Part shown: piece after piece, positions 38,984 to 48,877 of the stretch
How positions within the stretch are numbered: position 1 is the stretch's first letter
How the letters are laid out: each line of letters starts with the position of its first letter
DNA from: an uncultured Bacillaceae bacterium
GTDB lineage: Bacteria; Bacillota; Bacilli; Bacillales; Cytobacillaceae
Assembly: GCA_937995745.1 (NCBI GenBank)
Contig: CALKIU010000115.1
Coordinates: 62,001 to 126,000 of the forward strand
Direction: 5' to 3'
DNA length: 64,000 bases
Made by a program: the position numbers and the translations under genes
The notes under the pieces: generated by a model
Seen by the model: only the letters and a program-made list of their open reading frames with translations
What the model was told of the DNA's origin: nothing
Databases searched by the model: none

Positions 38984-39030
38984 AATCATCCTTCCTTTCA
39001 CGGAAGGATGATTGTTCTTTTATTTTTTTC
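38984..39030 (+). terminator. Intrinsic terminator after sucD
   Basis: Perfect 12-bp stem AATCATCCTTCC (38984-38995) / GGAAGGATGATT (39002-39013) with a 6-nt loop, followed by GTTCTTTTATTTTTTT. It ends the sucCD operon. Confidence 0.9.
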
Positions 39031-39134
39031 CAAAAAAACTTGCAAGGAAGTTTATTTCATGGTTTTATTTTAATAACCATAAAACATTTTGTATTATGTG
39101 AAATAATGAGCAACTAAAAAGAGGAGGAAAGTAT

Positions 39135-40004
39135 GTGGAACCGTTTAGGAAGAAACTCGTTCATTTGCACCATTGCCGGGCCGCGGGATGGAAAACCATC
39201 TATTTTTTATTAAAACACGATCCAAAACTTCAATCCTTCGAGTTTTCTTTCCTCAAAAAAGCTTTACCCGCCTTGTCTGATTCTGCTATCCGCTCCCTCT
39301 ATGAAGATCTCCACTCCGAATCGCTCAGGAATCGAATCTCCCGCTATCAGGAAGAAGAGGTGCATATCATCACATTTTTTGATCGGGATTATCCCGAGTA
39401 TCTCAGAGAAATACATCAGCCTCCGTGGGTTTTGTATGGAAAGGGTAAACGGGAATTGCTCGGAAGGAAATTGAAACTTGCGGTCGTGGGTTCGCGCAAG
39501 GCCACGGAATATGGAAAAAGAGCGATTGAAGCCTTATTTCCCGGATTAATTGAACGGGGAGTTCTAATCGTCAGCGGATTGGCGAAAGGGATAGACGCCG
39601 TCGCCCATCGCACTGCCGTTAAATACGGAGGTGAAACGATCGCTGTCATTGCCGGCGGATTAAATCATATTTATCCGGAGGAAAATAAGGGATTGGCCGC
39701 TCATTTGATGGAAGAACATCTCGTCATTTCCGAGTATCCTCCTGATACAAAGCCGCTCAAATGGCAATTTCCGATGCGGAACCGGATCATCAGCGGTTTG
39801 AGCCGGGGGACTCTCGTCGTTGAGGCCCAAGCAAGGAGCGGTTCTTTGATTACAGCAAATTTTGCCGTGCAGGAAGGAAGGGAAGTGTTTGCCTTGCCGG
39901 GAAATATATTCAGTTCCAATTCAGAGGGGACAAATGAATTGATTCAACAAGGGGCAAAGCTTGTGCGCAACTGTGAAGATATTCTCGAAGAATTCCTTTA
40001 TTGA
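39135..40004 (+). CDS. dprA: DNA processing protein DprA
   Basis: A 289-residue protein that binds incoming single-stranded DNA and loads RecA during transformation. The Rossmann core (about 80-280) contains LAVVGSRKATEYGKRA, LIVSGLAKGIDAVAHR, IAVIAGGLNHIYPEEN and PGNIFSSNSEGTNELI. The N-terminal SAM-like helical region (1 to about 70) is shorter and less conserved. The start is GTG at 39135 after GAGGAGGAAAGTAT. Its presence next to topA is typical of Bacillus; no other competence gene is in the window. Confidence 0.95.
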   Translation: MEPFRKKLVHLHHCRAAGWKTIYFLLKHDPKLQSFEFSFLKKALPALSDSAIRSLYEDLHSESLRNRISRYQEEEVHIITFFDRDYPEYLREIHQPPWVLYGKGKRELLGRKLKLAVVGSRKATEYGKRAIEALFPGLIERGVLIVSGLAKGIDAVAHRTAVKYGGETIAVIAGGLNHIYPEENKGLAAHLMEEHLVISEYPPDTKPLKWQFPMRNRIISGLSRGTLVVEAQARSGSLITANFAVQEGREVFALPGNIFSSNSEGTNELIQQGAKLVRNCEDILEEFLY

Positions 40005-40473
40005 GTGCATGTTAGAAAAAACTTCATCCGGCCGGTGACAATGTCCAGTGATAAAATGCCGGATACGAACGGCAAAAATCAATGGACTTTTTAACAAATA
40101 TTAAGATATTTAATAAAAAAGGTTGAAATTATTTTTAAACTGTTATACATTTTGCAACAGATGCCCAAAAATTTGGCTTGGTTCTTGGTCGGGCAAACTT
40201 GTTTGAAACAGCTGTTTCGTCTTGAACAATTGACAATTGTGTTTTGTTCGTACAATAATAGTGAATATTCATCCGCTGAAAAATTATTTGATGATGGCAA
40301 AAAAATAGTGATGATTTGATAATGGGACTTATTTTCGGAAAAATCTTGGGAAAAGGGATTTGAATAATCAGTTTGAAAGAAAAATAATATGAAAGACACA
40401 TTTTAAGGGTTTAAACAGTAAGGATATTCATGATAGTTTCATTAAGCAATATCCTTCTTAAGGAGGACAATAG
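40005..40473. other. dprA-topA intergenic region
   Basis: An AT-rich region without a credible gene; minus-strand open frames here encode only low-complexity Phe/Ile/Ser-rich strings. It holds three compact dyads (40205-40218, 40226-40240, 40262-40271) around a TTGACA element, reported separately. The topA leader after these is about 200 nt. The topA SD is AAGGAGGAC. Confidence 0.65.
40205..40271. promoter_or_regulatory. Clustered dyads around a putative topA promoter
   Basis: Three perfect dyads within 67 bp: GAAACAGCTGTTTC (40205-40218), ACAATTG-A-CAATTGT (40226-40240) and TGAATATTCA (40262-40271). The middle one covers TTGACA (40230-40235). TACAAT follows after 15 bp (40251-40256) or AATAAT after 18 bp. 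This looks like a regulated promoter for topA; no known operator was recognised. Confidence 0.45.
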
Positions 40474-42567
40474 ATGTCAGATTTTTTGGTTATCGTAGAA
40501 TCGCCTGCAAAGGCTAAAACAATAGAACGTTATTTGGGCAAAAAATACACGGTGAAAGCATCAATGGGCCATATTCGCGATCTTCCCAAAAGCCAAATGG
40601 GGATCGATTTTGAAAACAATTATAAGCCCAAATATATTACCATCCGGGGGAAAGGACCCATTTTAAAGGAACTGAAGGCTGCGGCGAAAAAAGCCAAGAA
40701 GGTTTTTCTGGCTGCGGACCCGGACCGTGAAGGGGAAGCGATTGCCTGGCATTTGGCAAACAGCCTGGAGCTTGATATAAATTCCAAATGCCGGGTTGTC
40801 TTTAATGAAATTACAGAAGACGCTATTAAAGAGTCGTTCAAACATCCCCGTTCGATTAACATGGATTTGGTAAACGCGCAGCAGGCCAGACGAATTTTGG
40901 ACAGGGCCGTTGGATACAGCATCAGCCCATTATTATGGAAGAAAGTGAAAAAGGGCTTGAGCGCCGGAAGAGTGCAATCAGTAGCCGTCAGGCTCATTAT
41001 TGACCGCGAAAAAGAAATAAACGAGTTTAAACAAGAAGAATATTGGACGGTAACCGGCCGGTTTTTAAAAGGGAAGACGGTGTTTGAAGCCGAACTGTAC
41101 GGTTATGCCGGGGAAAAGAACACGGAAAAAATTGAATTAAAATCTGAAGAAGATGTCAAGGCGGTTTTGGAAAAGATTGACGGCAACGAGTTTAAAATTG
41201 TCAGAGTTTCCAAAAAGGAAAGGAAACGTAATCCTGCTCCTCCGTTTACAACTTCTTCTCTTCAGCAAGAAGCGGCCAGGAAGTTGAATTTCCGGGCGAA
41301 AAAAACGATGACTCTGGCCCAGCAGCTTTATGAAGGAATCGATTTGGGCAAGGAAGGAACAATCGGTCTCATTACCTATATGAGAACAGATTCGACAAGA
41401 ATTTCTGAAACCGCACGCAAAGAGGCTGCCGCCTATATTGAATCAACATTCGGAAAAGAATATCTTTATACACAAAAGCGGCCGGAGAAAAAAGCAAACA
41501 ACGCCCAAGATGCCCATGAAGCGATACGACCGACAAGTGTCATGAGGGATCCTGACAGCATTAAAGAATATTTGACCAGGGATCAGCTGCGTTTGTACCG
41601 CTTAATTTGGGAACGATTTGTGGCAAGCCAAATGGCTCCTGCCGTCATGGACACGATGAGCGTTGATTTGCAGAACGGAGATATTGTATTCCGCGCAACG
41701 GGCTCGAAAATAAAGTTTCCAGGTTTTATGAAAGTTTACGTTGAAGGAACAGACGATAACAATTCGGAAGAGAAGAAAAAGAACAATATGCTTCCGGAAC
41801 TGAATGAAGGGGATATTGTCATTAAGAAGGATTTGGAGCCCAAGCAGCATTTCACGCAACCGCCTCCCCGTTATACGGAAGCCAGGCTTGTAAAAACTCT
41901 TGAGGAGTTGGGCATCGGAAGGCCGTCCACTTATGCTCCGACCATTGATACGATTCAAAAAAGGGGCTATGTGGCTTTAGAAAATAAACGTTTTGTCCCG
42001 ACGGAATTGGGCGAAGTTGTTGTCAATTTAATGAAGGAATACTTCCCTGATATTATCGATATAGAATTTACCGCCCAGATGGAAAAAAACTTGGATAATA
42101 TTGAAGAAGGCAAGGTTCAATGGGTCTCGGTCGTCGATGATTTTTACCGGAAATTTTCAAAAGACTTGGAAGTGGCTGAGAAAGAAATAGAGAAAATTGA
42201 GATTAAAGATGAGCCGGCGGGAGAAGATTGCGAACTGTGCGGCCATCCGATGGTTTATAAAATGGGGAGATACGGAAAATTCATGGCGTGCAGCAATTTT
42301 CCCGAGTGTCGCAATACAAAGCCGATTGTAAAGCAAATGGGTGTAAAATGTCCCAAATGCGGCGAAGGCAACATTGTTGAGAGAAAAAGCAAGAAGCGCA
42401 GGGTCTTCTACGGGTGCGACCGTTATCCGCAGTGCGATTTTGTCTCCTGGGATAAACCGATACCCCGCAAGTGCCCGAAATGTGAAGGCCTTCTTGTTGA
42501 AAAGAAGGCAAAGAAAGGCGTGCGGATTCAATGCGTCAATTGCGATTACACGGAAGATCCGTCATGA
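40474..42567 (+). CDS. topA: DNA topoisomerase I
   Basis: A 697-residue type IA topoisomerase that relaxes negative supercoils. The Toprim domain contains [20 protein letters not shown] and [15 protein letters not shown]. The active-site Tyr is in [15 protein letters not shown] (about residue 300). Three C-terminal Cys4 zinc motifs follow: CELCGHPM...[15 protein letters not shown]...CDRYPQC, and CPKCEGLL...CVNC. Length matches B. subtilis TopA (691 aa). It stands alone between a long upstream region and a terminator. Confidence 0.97.
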   Translation: MSDFLVIVESPAKAKTIERYLGKKYTVKASMGHIRDLPKSQMGIDFENNYKPKYITIRGKGPILKELKAAAKKAKKVFLAADPDREGEAIAWHLANSLELDINSKCRVVFNEITEDAIKESFKHPRSINMDLVNAQQARRILDRAVGYSISPLLWKKVKKGLSAGRVQSVAVRLIIDREKEINEFKQEEYWTVTGRFLKGKTVFEAELYGYAGEKNTEKIELKSEEDVKAVLEKIDGNEFKIVRVSKKERKRNPAPPFTTSSLQQEAARKLNFRAKKTMTLAQQLYEGIDLGKEGTIGLITYMRTDSTRISETARKEAAAYIESTFGKEYLYTQKRPEKKANNAQDAHEAIRPTSVMRDPDSIKEYLTRDQLRLYRLIWERFVASQMAPAVMDTMSVDLQNGDIVFRATGSKIKFPGFMKVYVEGTDDNNSEEKKKNNMLPELNEGDIVIKKDLEPKQHFTQPPPRYTEARLVKTLEELGIGRPSTYAPTIDTIQKRGYVALENKRFVPTELGEVVVNLMKEYFPDIIDIEFTAQMEKNLDNIEEGKVQWVSVVDDFYRKFSKDLEVAEKEIEKIEIKDEPAGEDCELCGHPMVYKMGRYGKFMACSNFPECRNTKPIVKQMGVKCPKCGEGNIVERKSKKRRVFYGCDRYPQCDFVSWDKPIPRKCPKCEGLLVEKKAKKGVRIQCVNCDYTEDPS

Positions 42568-42568
42568 T

Positions 42569-42597
42569 AAGGGTGAGTTGTATACTCACTCTTTTAT
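42569..42597 (+). terminator. Intrinsic terminator after topA
   Basis: GGGTGAGT (42571-42578) pairs with ACTCACTC (42584-42591), one G-U pair, 5-nt loop, then TTTTAT. It separates topA from trmFO. Confidence 0.75.
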
Positions 42598-42734
42598 CTT
42601 GTCTTTCCTTCAGCTTTTTTTGGTATGAATCATCAAAAAATGGTAAAGTTGATAATGGATAATCTGTCTAAGACAAAGGCGGCGTGAAGAAAATGGGCAA
42701 ACGTTCCAATATTTCAAAGAAAGGGGTGTTAGCC

Positions 42735-44042
42735 GTGACGGCCAAAATCATAAATGTAGTCGGCGCCGGTTTGGCCGGAAGCGAGGCGGCTTGGCAAATA
42801 GCCAACCGCGGTTTGAAAGTGCGGTTATATGAGATGCGGCCGAAAAAACAAACTCCGGCACATCATACGGACAAATTTGCTGAACTGGTATGCAGCAACT
42901 CTTTGCGCGCCAGCGCTTTGACAAATGCCGTCGGCCTTCTAAAAGAGGAAATGAGAAAATTAAATTCGTTGATTATCCGCGCCGCGGACGCCTGCGCTGT
43001 TCCGGCGGGAGGAGCTCTGGCCGTTGATCGCAGTCAATTTTCCGCTTATGTTACGGAAAGTCTGGAAAATCATCCCCACGTGACTGTGGTCAGAGAAGAA
43101 GTGACGGAAATACCGAATGGGTTAACCGTCATTGCCACCGGTCCGCTCACTAGTGACGTTTTGTCTCAAAAAATAAAAGAATTGACCGGTGAGGAATATT
43201 TGTATTTTTACGATGCGGCGGCTCCGATCGTTGCCAAAGACAGCATCAACATGGATAAAGTTTATTTAAAATCCCGTTATGACAAAGGGGAGGCCGCTTA
43301 TTTAAACTGCCCGATGACGGAGGAAGAATTTGAGCGCTTTTATGAAGCTCTGCTCGCTGCGGAAAGAGTGGAGTTAAAAGAGTTCGAGAAAGAAATTTAT
43401 TTTGAAGGGTGCATGCCTATTGAAGTGATGGCACAACGAGGCAAAAAAACCCTGCTGTTCGGGCCTTTAAAGCCGGTTGGTCTTGAAGACCCGCGCACCG
43501 GCAAACGTCCTTACGCTGTTGTCCAACTCAGACAGGATGATGCTGCCGGCACTCTATACAATATTGTCGGCTTTCAAACAAACTTGAAATGGGGCGAGCA
43601 AAAGAAAGTAATCCGCCTGATCCCCGGCCTCGAAAATGCGGAAATTGTCAGATACGGCGTGATGCACAGAAACACATTTATTAATTCTCCAAAACTGCTG
43701 AAAGCGACATATCAATTTGCAGGCAGAAAGGATTTGTTTTTTGCCGGGCAAATAACCGGTGTCGAAGGATATGTTGAGTCAGCCGCGAGCGGGCTCGTTG
43801 CCGGAATCAATGCGGCGCGTTTGGCACAAGGGAAAGAGCCGGTGCAATTCCCTCCGGAAACGGCTGTCGGCAGTTTGGCTCACTATATTACATCGGCCAA
43901 TGAAAAGCATTTCCAGCCGATGAATGTGAACTTCGGCCTGTTCCCTGAGTTGCCGGTTCATACGAAAGGGAAAAAAGAAAGAGCGGAAAAATACGCTGAA
44001 CGGGCCTTGTTAACAATTCAGAACTTTGTGAATAATTTATAA
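42735..44042 (+). CDS. trmFO: Folate-dependent tRNA m5U54 methyltransferase TrmFO
   Basis: A 435-residue FAD enzyme making ribothymidine at U54 of tRNA with methylenetetrahydrofolate as carbon donor. The FAD-binding motif [19 protein letters not shown] opens the protein; [13 protein letters not shown] and CSNSLRA follow. [13 protein letters not shown] and [17 protein letters not shown] are also family signatures. I chose GTG at 42735, 8 nt after AAAGGGGTG; it gives exactly the B. subtilis length. The upstream ATG at 42684 adds 17 non-conserved residues. Confidence 0.96.
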   Translation: MTAKIINVVGAGLAGSEAAWQIANRGLKVRLYEMRPKKQTPAHHTDKFAELVCSNSLRASALTNAVGLLKEEMRKLNSLIIRAADACAVPAGGALAVDRSQFSAYVTESLENHPHVTVVREEVTEIPNGLTVIATGPLTSDVLSQKIKELTGEEYLYFYDAAAPIVAKDSINMDKVYLKSRYDKGEAAYLNCPMTEEEFERFYEALLAAERVELKEFEKEIYFEGCMPIEVMAQRGKKTLLFGPLKPVGLEDPRTGKRPYAVVQLRQDDAAGTLYNIVGFQTNLKWGEQKKVIRLIPGLENAEIVRYGVMHRNTFINSPKLLKATYQFAGRKDLFFAGQITGVEGYVESAASGLVAGINAARLAQGKEPVQFPPETAVGSLAHYITSANEKHFQPMNVNFGLFPELPVHTKGKKERAEKYAERALLTIQNFVNNL

Positions 44043-44088
44043 AATTTATTGATTGATGGCGCAAAGTATGTTACTATTTAGTAGCTTT

Positions 44089-44129
44089 CATCATGGCGAA
44101 ATGAACATCTCGCCGCCATGATGTTTAAA
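44089..44129 (+). terminator. Hairpin after trmFO, probable terminator
   Basis: Perfect 10-bp stem CATCATGGCG (44089-44098) / CGCCATGATG (44114-44123) with a 15-nt loop. The tail TTTAAAT is a weak T tract, so termination may be partial. Confidence 0.5.
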
Positions 44130-44173
44130 TATGCGGTTCTGTGCGAAAAAAATGTCGAATTTTGACGCGAATG

Positions 44174-44203
44174 TTGTGTACATACAAAATGAACCTTTAT
44201 AAT
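44174..44203 (+). promoter_or_regulatory. Candidate promoter for xerC-hslVU-codY
   Basis: TTGTGT (44174-44179), 18 bp, perfect TATAAT (44198-44203). It is the only good -10 in the trmFO-xerC gap. It would serve the four-gene xerC-hslV-hslU-codY unit. Confidence 0.5.
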
Positions 44204-44352
44204 AGATCGTGATACGCCCATCATTTAACAGTCTTTGTGATGAAAAACACAACTCATGAACCTTTCATCTGTATCATATCTTCAATATTAAAAAGAGCCG
44301 GAAGGGACGGCAGTATTTATTGAGAGCCTCGGTTTCGGAAAGAGGTGTTCAC

Positions 44353-45261
44353 ATGGCGGCCGGGATTTTAAATCATTATTGCAAATTATTTATGCAATAT
44401 TTGCAGATTGAGCGCAATTATTCGCCCCATACGGTTCAAAGTTACCAGCGGGACATCAATGATTTCATTTTGTTCATGTCTGAACAAGCCATAGACAGTT
44501 TTCAAGAGGTAAATGCACATGATGTTCGTTTGTATTTGACGAAACTCTTCAACCATAAGTTTGCCAGGACTTCAGTTGCCAGGAAAATATCAAGCATGCG
44601 CAGTTTTTACAAGTTTTTAATGAGGGAAAAATTTGTTGAAGATAATCCCTTTGCCCAAGTATCGATACCGAAAGCGCAGAAACGTTTGCCTGACTTTTTT
44701 TATGAGGAAGAAATTTCCGCCCTATTTGACGTCTGTGACGACGGCACTCCTATCGGGCAACGAAACAAGGTCATTTTGGAGATTCTTTATGCGACCGGAA
44801 TTCGTGTCAGCGAATGCTGCGGAATCCGCTTGCATGATATTGATATGTTTCTGTCGACCATCTTAATCCGTGGAAAAGGCAAAAAGGAACGGTACGTGCC
44901 GTTTGGCAGTTTTGCTCATGATGCGCTGGAGAAATACATAAATGATGGCCGCAAAGAGATCATGGCCCGTTATCAAAAAGATCATGATTTTCTCCTTGTC
45001 AATGCGAGAGGAGGCCCACTGACTCCGAGGGGTTTGAGGGATATATTGGCGCGGATGATTGAAAAATCGGCTTTAAACGGAAACATTTACCCTCATAAGA
45101 TCAGGCATTCTTTCGCGACCCATCTGCTGAACAATGGCGCCGATTTGCGCGCGGTGCAGGAATTATTGGGACATTCTTCTTTGTCCTCTACGCAGGTCTA
45201 TACACATGTGTCAAAAGAATTCTTGCGAAAGACTTACATGGAACATCATCCGCGGGCATAG
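44353..45261 (+). CDS. xerC: Tyrosine recombinase XerC (CodV)
   Basis: A 302-residue tyrosine recombinase that resolves chromosome dimers at dif with XerD. The N-terminal SAM-like core-binding domain starts YLQIERNYSPHTVQSYQRDI. The catalytic domain has Arg in YATGIRVSECCGI, the HKIRHSFATHLLNNGAD box with His-x-x-Arg, GHSSLSSTQVYTHV and the nucleophile Tyr283. ATG 44353 follows GAAAGAGGTG and gives the B. subtilis-like length (304). It is the first gene of the xerC-hslV-hslU-codY operon. Confidence 0.94.
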   Translation: MAAGILNHYCKLFMQYLQIERNYSPHTVQSYQRDINDFILFMSEQAIDSFQEVNAHDVRLYLTKLFNHKFARTSVARKISSMRSFYKFLMREKFVEDNPFAQVSIPKAQKRLPDFFYEEEISALFDVCDDGTPIGQRNKVILEILYATGIRVSECCGIRLHDIDMFLSTILIRGKGKKERYVPFGSFAHDALEKYINDGRKEIMARYQKDHDFLLVNARGGPLTPRGLRDILARMIEKSALNGNIYPHKIRHSFATHLLNNGADLRAVQELLGHSSLSSTQVYTHVSKEFLRKTYMEHHPRA

Positions 45262-45282
45262 TTCCGTTAAGGAGGGAATGGT

Positions 45283-45825
45283 GTGGATCAATTTCACGCA
45301 ACGACGATATTTGCCATACGGCATAAAGGTCAGTGTGCAATGGCCGGAGACGGCCAGGTAACGTTTGGTAATGCCGTAGTCATGAAGCATACGGCCAGAA
45401 AAGTCCGCAAATTGTTTAACGGCAAAGTGCTGGCCGGATTTGCCGGTTCGGTGGCCGATGCATTTACGCTTTTTGAAATGTTTGAGGGCAAACTGGAAGA
45501 GTTCAATGGAAATTTGCAGAGAGCTGCCGTTGAATTGGCCAAAGAATGGAGACGGGACAAAATTTTGCGGCGGCTGGAGGCTCTGCTCATTGTCATGGAT
45601 AAAGACAGCCTTCTTCTTATCTCCGGAACCGGCGAAGTCATCGAACCTGACGACGGAATTTTGGCAATCGGTTCGGGCGGAAATTACGCCCTGTCCGCAG
45701 GAAGGGCATTAAAGAGGCATGCCGGTGATAATATGTCTGCAAAAGAGATCGCGCAAGCAGCTTTGGAAATCGCTTCGGAAATATGTGTGTATACGAACAG
45801 CCATATCGTGGTGGAAGAATTATAA
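45283..45825 (+). CDS. hslV: HslV/ClpQ peptidase of the two-component ATP-dependent protease
   Basis: A 180-residue proteasome-like peptidase forming double hexamers with the HslU unfoldase. The core [25 protein letters not shown] region, [20 protein letters not shown], and [15 protein letters not shown] are conserved. The start is GTG at 45283 after AAGGAGGGAATG, giving [11 protein letters not shown]. By alignment with E. coli (MTTIVSV) the nucleophile is Thr7, so six residues should be removed. B. subtilis ClpQ begins MSSFHATT and was reported to use an N-terminal Ser, which is absent here. Confidence 0.95.
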   Translation: MDQFHATTIFAIRHKGQCAMAGDGQVTFGNAVVMKHTARKVRKLFNGKVLAGFAGSVADAFTLFEMFEGKLEEFNGNLQRAAVELAKEWRRDKILRRLEALLIVMDKDSLLLISGTGEVIEPDDGILAIGSGGNYALSAGRALKRHAGDNMSAKEIAQAALEIASEICVYTNSHIVVEEL

Positions 45826-45839
45826 AGGAGGGTCAGCTG

Positions 45840-47246
45840 TTGTTAAAAGGTATGGAATTGACCCCGCGGCAAATCGTCGAACGACTCGATCAATTTATCG
45901 TCGGTCAAGATGAAGCAAAAAGATCCGTTGCCATTGCCCTCAGAAACAGATACAGACGCAGCTTGCTTGATGACAAGCTTAAAGATGAAGTAACGCCGAA
46001 AAATATATTGATGATCGGTCCGACAGGCGTTGGAAAAACAGAAATAGCGAGACGATTGGCAAAAATAGTCAATGCCCCTTTTGTAAAAGTGGAGGCAACA
46101 AAATTTACTGAAGTCGGTTATGTCGGCCGTGATGTGGAATCCATGGTCAGGGATTTAGTGGAGACGTCCGTTCGTCTTGTCAAACAAGAAAAAATGCAAA
46201 ACGTCAGGGAACGGGCCGAGAAAAATGCGAATAAGCGTCTGGTGGAATTGCTCGTCCCCTCGAGAAAAAAGGCGGAAACGTACCGCAATCCGTTTGAGAT
46301 GCTTTTCGGGGGAACCTCCGACCGCTCTGAGCAGCCGGGAGAAACGATAGACGACGCGGATTTGCGGGAAAGAAGAAGGATCGTCAGTGAAAAACTGGCC
46401 CGGGGCGAACTGGAAAATGAAATTGTCACTGTCGAAGTGGAAGAACAACAACCGTCGATGTTTGATCTCCTCCAAGGCTCGGGATTGGAGCAAATGGGAA
46501 TGAGTATGCAAGACGCTTTGAGCGGTTTAATTCCCAAGAGAAGAAAGAAGAGAAAGGTTACGGTCAAAGAAGCTCGGAAAATTTTGACAAACGAAGAAGC
46601 CTCAAAGCTCATTGATATGGATGAAGTGACGGAGGAAGCGATTCACCGCGCGGAAGAATCAGGGATTATTTTCATAGATGAAATTGATAAAATTGCGAGC
46701 CGCAACGGCGGGGGTTCTACTGCTGATGTTTCGAGGGAAGGGGTGCAGCGGGATATCCTGCCGGTAGTGGAAGGGTGCACCGTTGTGACAAAATATGGTC
46801 CTGTTAAAACCGACCATATCTTGTTTATTGCCGCAGGTGCTTTCCACATGGCTAAACCGTCCGATTTAATTCCCGAGCTCCAAGGACGCTTCCCGATCCG
46901 TGTTGAGTTAAAAAAGCTGACCGTAGATGACTTTTACAGAATTCTCGTTGAACCTGACAATGCATTGATAAAACAATATCAAGCTTTATTGGCAACGGAA
47001 GGTATAAAAATAGAATTTTCAGACGATGCTATTCGTAGGATCGCCGAATTTGCCTACGAAGTGAACCAAAACACGGATAATATCGGCGCTAGAAGGCTCC
47101 ACACCATACTCGAGAAACTCCTTGAAGATATATCGTTTGAAGCCCCGGATATCGGAATGGGGACCATCACGATTACGCCGAAGTATGTGGAGGAAAAACT
47201 GGGGGCAATTTCGAAAGACAAAGATTTAAGCCGCTACATTTTGTAA
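45840..47246 (+). CDS. hslU: HslU/ClpY ATPase of the HslUV protease
   Basis: A 468-residue AAA+ unfoldase that feeds substrates to Hsl[22 protein letters not shown] opens the AAA domain; Walker A is [16 protein letters not shown] and Walker [12 protein letters not shown]. The insertion (I) domain lies between, about 110-240, with [18 protein letters not shown]. The C-terminal residues KDLSRYIL form the tail that docks into HslV. TTG at 45840 is preferred: AAGGAGGG ends 7 nt before it. ATG at 45852 is the alternative. It follows hslV by 14 nt. Confidence 0.95.
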   Translation: MLKGMELTPRQIVERLDQFIVGQDEAKRSVAIALRNRYRRSLLDDKLKDEVTPKNILMIGPTGVGKTEIARRLAKIVNAPFVKVEATKFTEVGYVGRDVESMVRDLVETSVRLVKQEKMQNVRERAEKNANKRLVELLVPSRKKAETYRNPFEMLFGGTSDRSEQPGETIDDADLRERRRIVSEKLARGELENEIVTVEVEEQQPSMFDLLQGSGLEQMGMSMQDALSGLIPKRRKKRKVTVKEARKILTNEEASKLIDMDEVTEEAIHRAEESGIIFIDEIDKIASRNGGGSTADVSREGVQRDILPVVEGCTVVTKYGPVKTDHILFIAAGAFHMAKPSDLIPELQGRFPIRVELKKLTVDDFYRILVEPDNALIKQYQALLATEGIKIEFSDDAIRRIAEFAYEVNQNTDNIGARRLHTILEKLLEDISFEAPDIGMGTITITPKYVEEKLGAISKDKDLSRYIL

Positions 47247-47341
47247 AACATGATCAATAAAACCACCGAAATACACAGAATAAGCTGCAACAGTATCAGT
47301 TCAACTTTGCAATGGTTACAGCAAATTAGGAGGAAGAAAAG

Positions 47342-48121
47342 ATGGATTTACTGTCAAAGACGAGAAAGATAAATGCATTGTTGCAAAAATCAGCTGGTAA
47401 ACCTGTTAATTTCAAAGAAATGTCTGAAACTTTAAGTGAAGTCATTAATGCCAATATTTTTATTGTCAGCCGCAGAGGGAAATTGCTCGGCTATGCATTG
47501 CATCAAAACATTGAAAATGAACGCATGAAAAAGATGCTTGAAGAACGGCAGTTTCCCGAAGATTATACAAACATTTTATTTAATGTACATGAGACTTCTC
47601 CCAATTTGGACATTAACAGCGAATATACGGCTTTCCCGAAAGAAAATAAAGAATTGTTCCAAAGCGGCTTAACGACAATTGTCCCCGTTATCGGCGGCGG
47701 TGAGCGTCTCGCCACTCTGATATTGGCAAGGCTCGGCGAGGAGTTTCAAGATGATGAATTGATTCTCGCTGAGTACGGGGCCACTGTTGTCGGAATGGAA
47801 ATACTCAGGGAAAAAGCGGAAGAAATTGAAGAAGAAGCAAGAAGCAAGGCTGTCGTGCAAATGGCTATCAGCTCATTGTCTTACAGCGAGTTGGAAGCGA
47901 TCGAACATATTTTTGAAGAATTGAATGGTACGGAAGGATTGCTTGTTGCTTCGAAAGTTGCCGACCGGGTCGGCATTACCCGTTCCGTGATAGTAAATGC
48001 CCTGAGAAAACTGGAAAGTGCCGGTGTTATCGAATCCCGTTCCCTCGGCATGAAAGGTACTTATATTAAAGTACTGAATGACAAGTTTCTCGAAGAACTT
48101 GACAGGCTGAAATCGAGCTGA
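47342..48121 (+). CDS. codY: Global nutrient-responsive repressor CodY
   Basis: A 259-residue regulator that senses branched-chain amino acids and GTP and represses stationary-phase, nitrogen, competence and (in B. subtilis) fla/che genes. The N-terminal GAF domain (1 to about 155) binds Ile/Val. The C-terminal winged helix contains [19 protein letters not shown] (about 205-223) and [19 protein letters not shown]. Length is identical to B. subtilis CodY. AGGAGGAAGAAAAG precedes the ATG. It is located directly upstream of the fla/che operon. Confidence 0.97.
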   Translation: MDLLSKTRKINALLQKSAGKPVNFKEMSETLSEVINANIFIVSRRGKLLGYALHQNIENERMKKMLEERQFPEDYTNILFNVHETSPNLDINSEYTAFPKENKELFQSGLTTIVPVIGGGERLATLILARLGEEFQDDELILAEYGATVVGMEILREKAEEIEEEARSKAVVQMAISSLSYSELEAIEHIFEELNGTEGLLVASKVADRVGITRSVIVNALRKLESAGVIESRSLGMKGTYIKVLNDKFLEELDRLKSS

Positions 48122-48877
48122 TTTATTCAATTGGGGTTGTCTCAAAAGTCACTTTATGTGACTTTTGAGACAACCCCTTTCCCTTTTTATATGGAAGGGG
48201 GATGCGACGAGTTGGGATGGAGGTTTGTTTCCGGCGGGGGAGTTTTGGGGAATCGGTCCGGTTCGTAGGCTGGTATATAGGGTTGGGGTTCAATCGGGAC
48301 AGGGGGACGTTGTGAAGATAAGGGGACGATTCGGATAATATTAGGCTTTCTCGTTGGCTTTGTCTGGAAGGAGGGGGCATGCGGACAAACTCCGGCAGAT
48401 TTCAGGGACATTGTCAAAGGTGGGTGTGAATTTGGACAGACCCCCGTCAAAACTTAAGCACTTTGTCCAAAATGGGGGGGAATTTGAACCACCTCTTTTT
48501 TATTGATAGAATTGGCTGCTTCCCATCAAAAACCGGGAAATTCCATTTTTCAAGTAATATATGTAAATATTTCCTGCAAACGGCTAACAGGGCTGGAAAA
48601 CGATAGGAAAAAGAAACGGTTATTATTTCGAAAAAATCTTCTTTTTTATATCATTACAAAAAAGAAAAAAGAGACATTAGTCTCTAAGATGTTGTATATA
48701 GCCAAAAAATGGACGCATTTGTGATAAACAACACACGAAATAGGACTTTAAGACTACGTTAATTCACGCTGTTTCTATGGACATAAAATTTTTCGACATA
48801 TAAAATAATATTAAAAATATATTAAAATAATTTTATTGAAAGAATGCTTATATAATTTCATACAGAGGTGAAATCAT
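48122..48877. other. codY-flgB gap with G-rich segment
   Basis: A 756-bp region without a credible gene. After the codY terminator comes a strongly G-rich plus strand (about 48195-48480). It contains direct repeats GAATTTGGAC / GAATTTGAAC (48428-48437, 48480-48489), GTCAAA (48415, 48446), and an inverted pair TTTGGACA / TGTCCAAA (48431-48438, 48464-48471). From about 48490 it turns A/T-rich toward flgB, with TATAAT at 48851-48856 but no good -35. Open frames at 48187-48450 (minus) and 48503-48724 (plus) lack an SD and resemble no family. Confidence 0.65.
48133..48185 (+). terminator. Intrinsic terminator after codY
   Basis: A perfect 20-bp inverted repeat: left arm 48133-48152 starting GGGGTTGTCTC, right arm 48158-48177 ending GAGACAACCCC, 5-nt loop. 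It is followed by TTTCCCTTTTT. It is the longest perfect stem in the window and closes xerC-hslVU-codY. Confidence 0.85.

Larger units (their letters stand above)
44043..44352. other. trmFO-xerC intergenic region
   Basis: No gene seen. It holds a 10-bp stem hairpin (44089-44123) and a candidate promoter (44174-44203). The leader to xerC would be about 140 nt. Confidence 0.6.

Noticed and set aside
40091..40401. Two overlapping minus-strand open frames in the dprA-topA gap
   Set aside because: Low-complexity Phe/Ile/Ser strings from AT-rich DNA without SD or family features.
48187..48450. 87-codon minus-strand open frame in the codY-flgB gap
   Set aside because: The product is Pro/Ser/Thr-rich simply because the plus strand is G-rich; there is no SD, and a second overlapping frame is equally open.
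48503..48724. 73-codon plus-strand open frame upstream of flgB
   Set aside because: No SD, Lys-rich low-complexity composition reflecting A-rich DNA, and no family resemblance.
48785..48856. CodY box in front of flgB
   Set aside because: The best matches to AATTTTCWGAAAATT have five or more mismatches, which is expected by chance in such AT-rich DNA.
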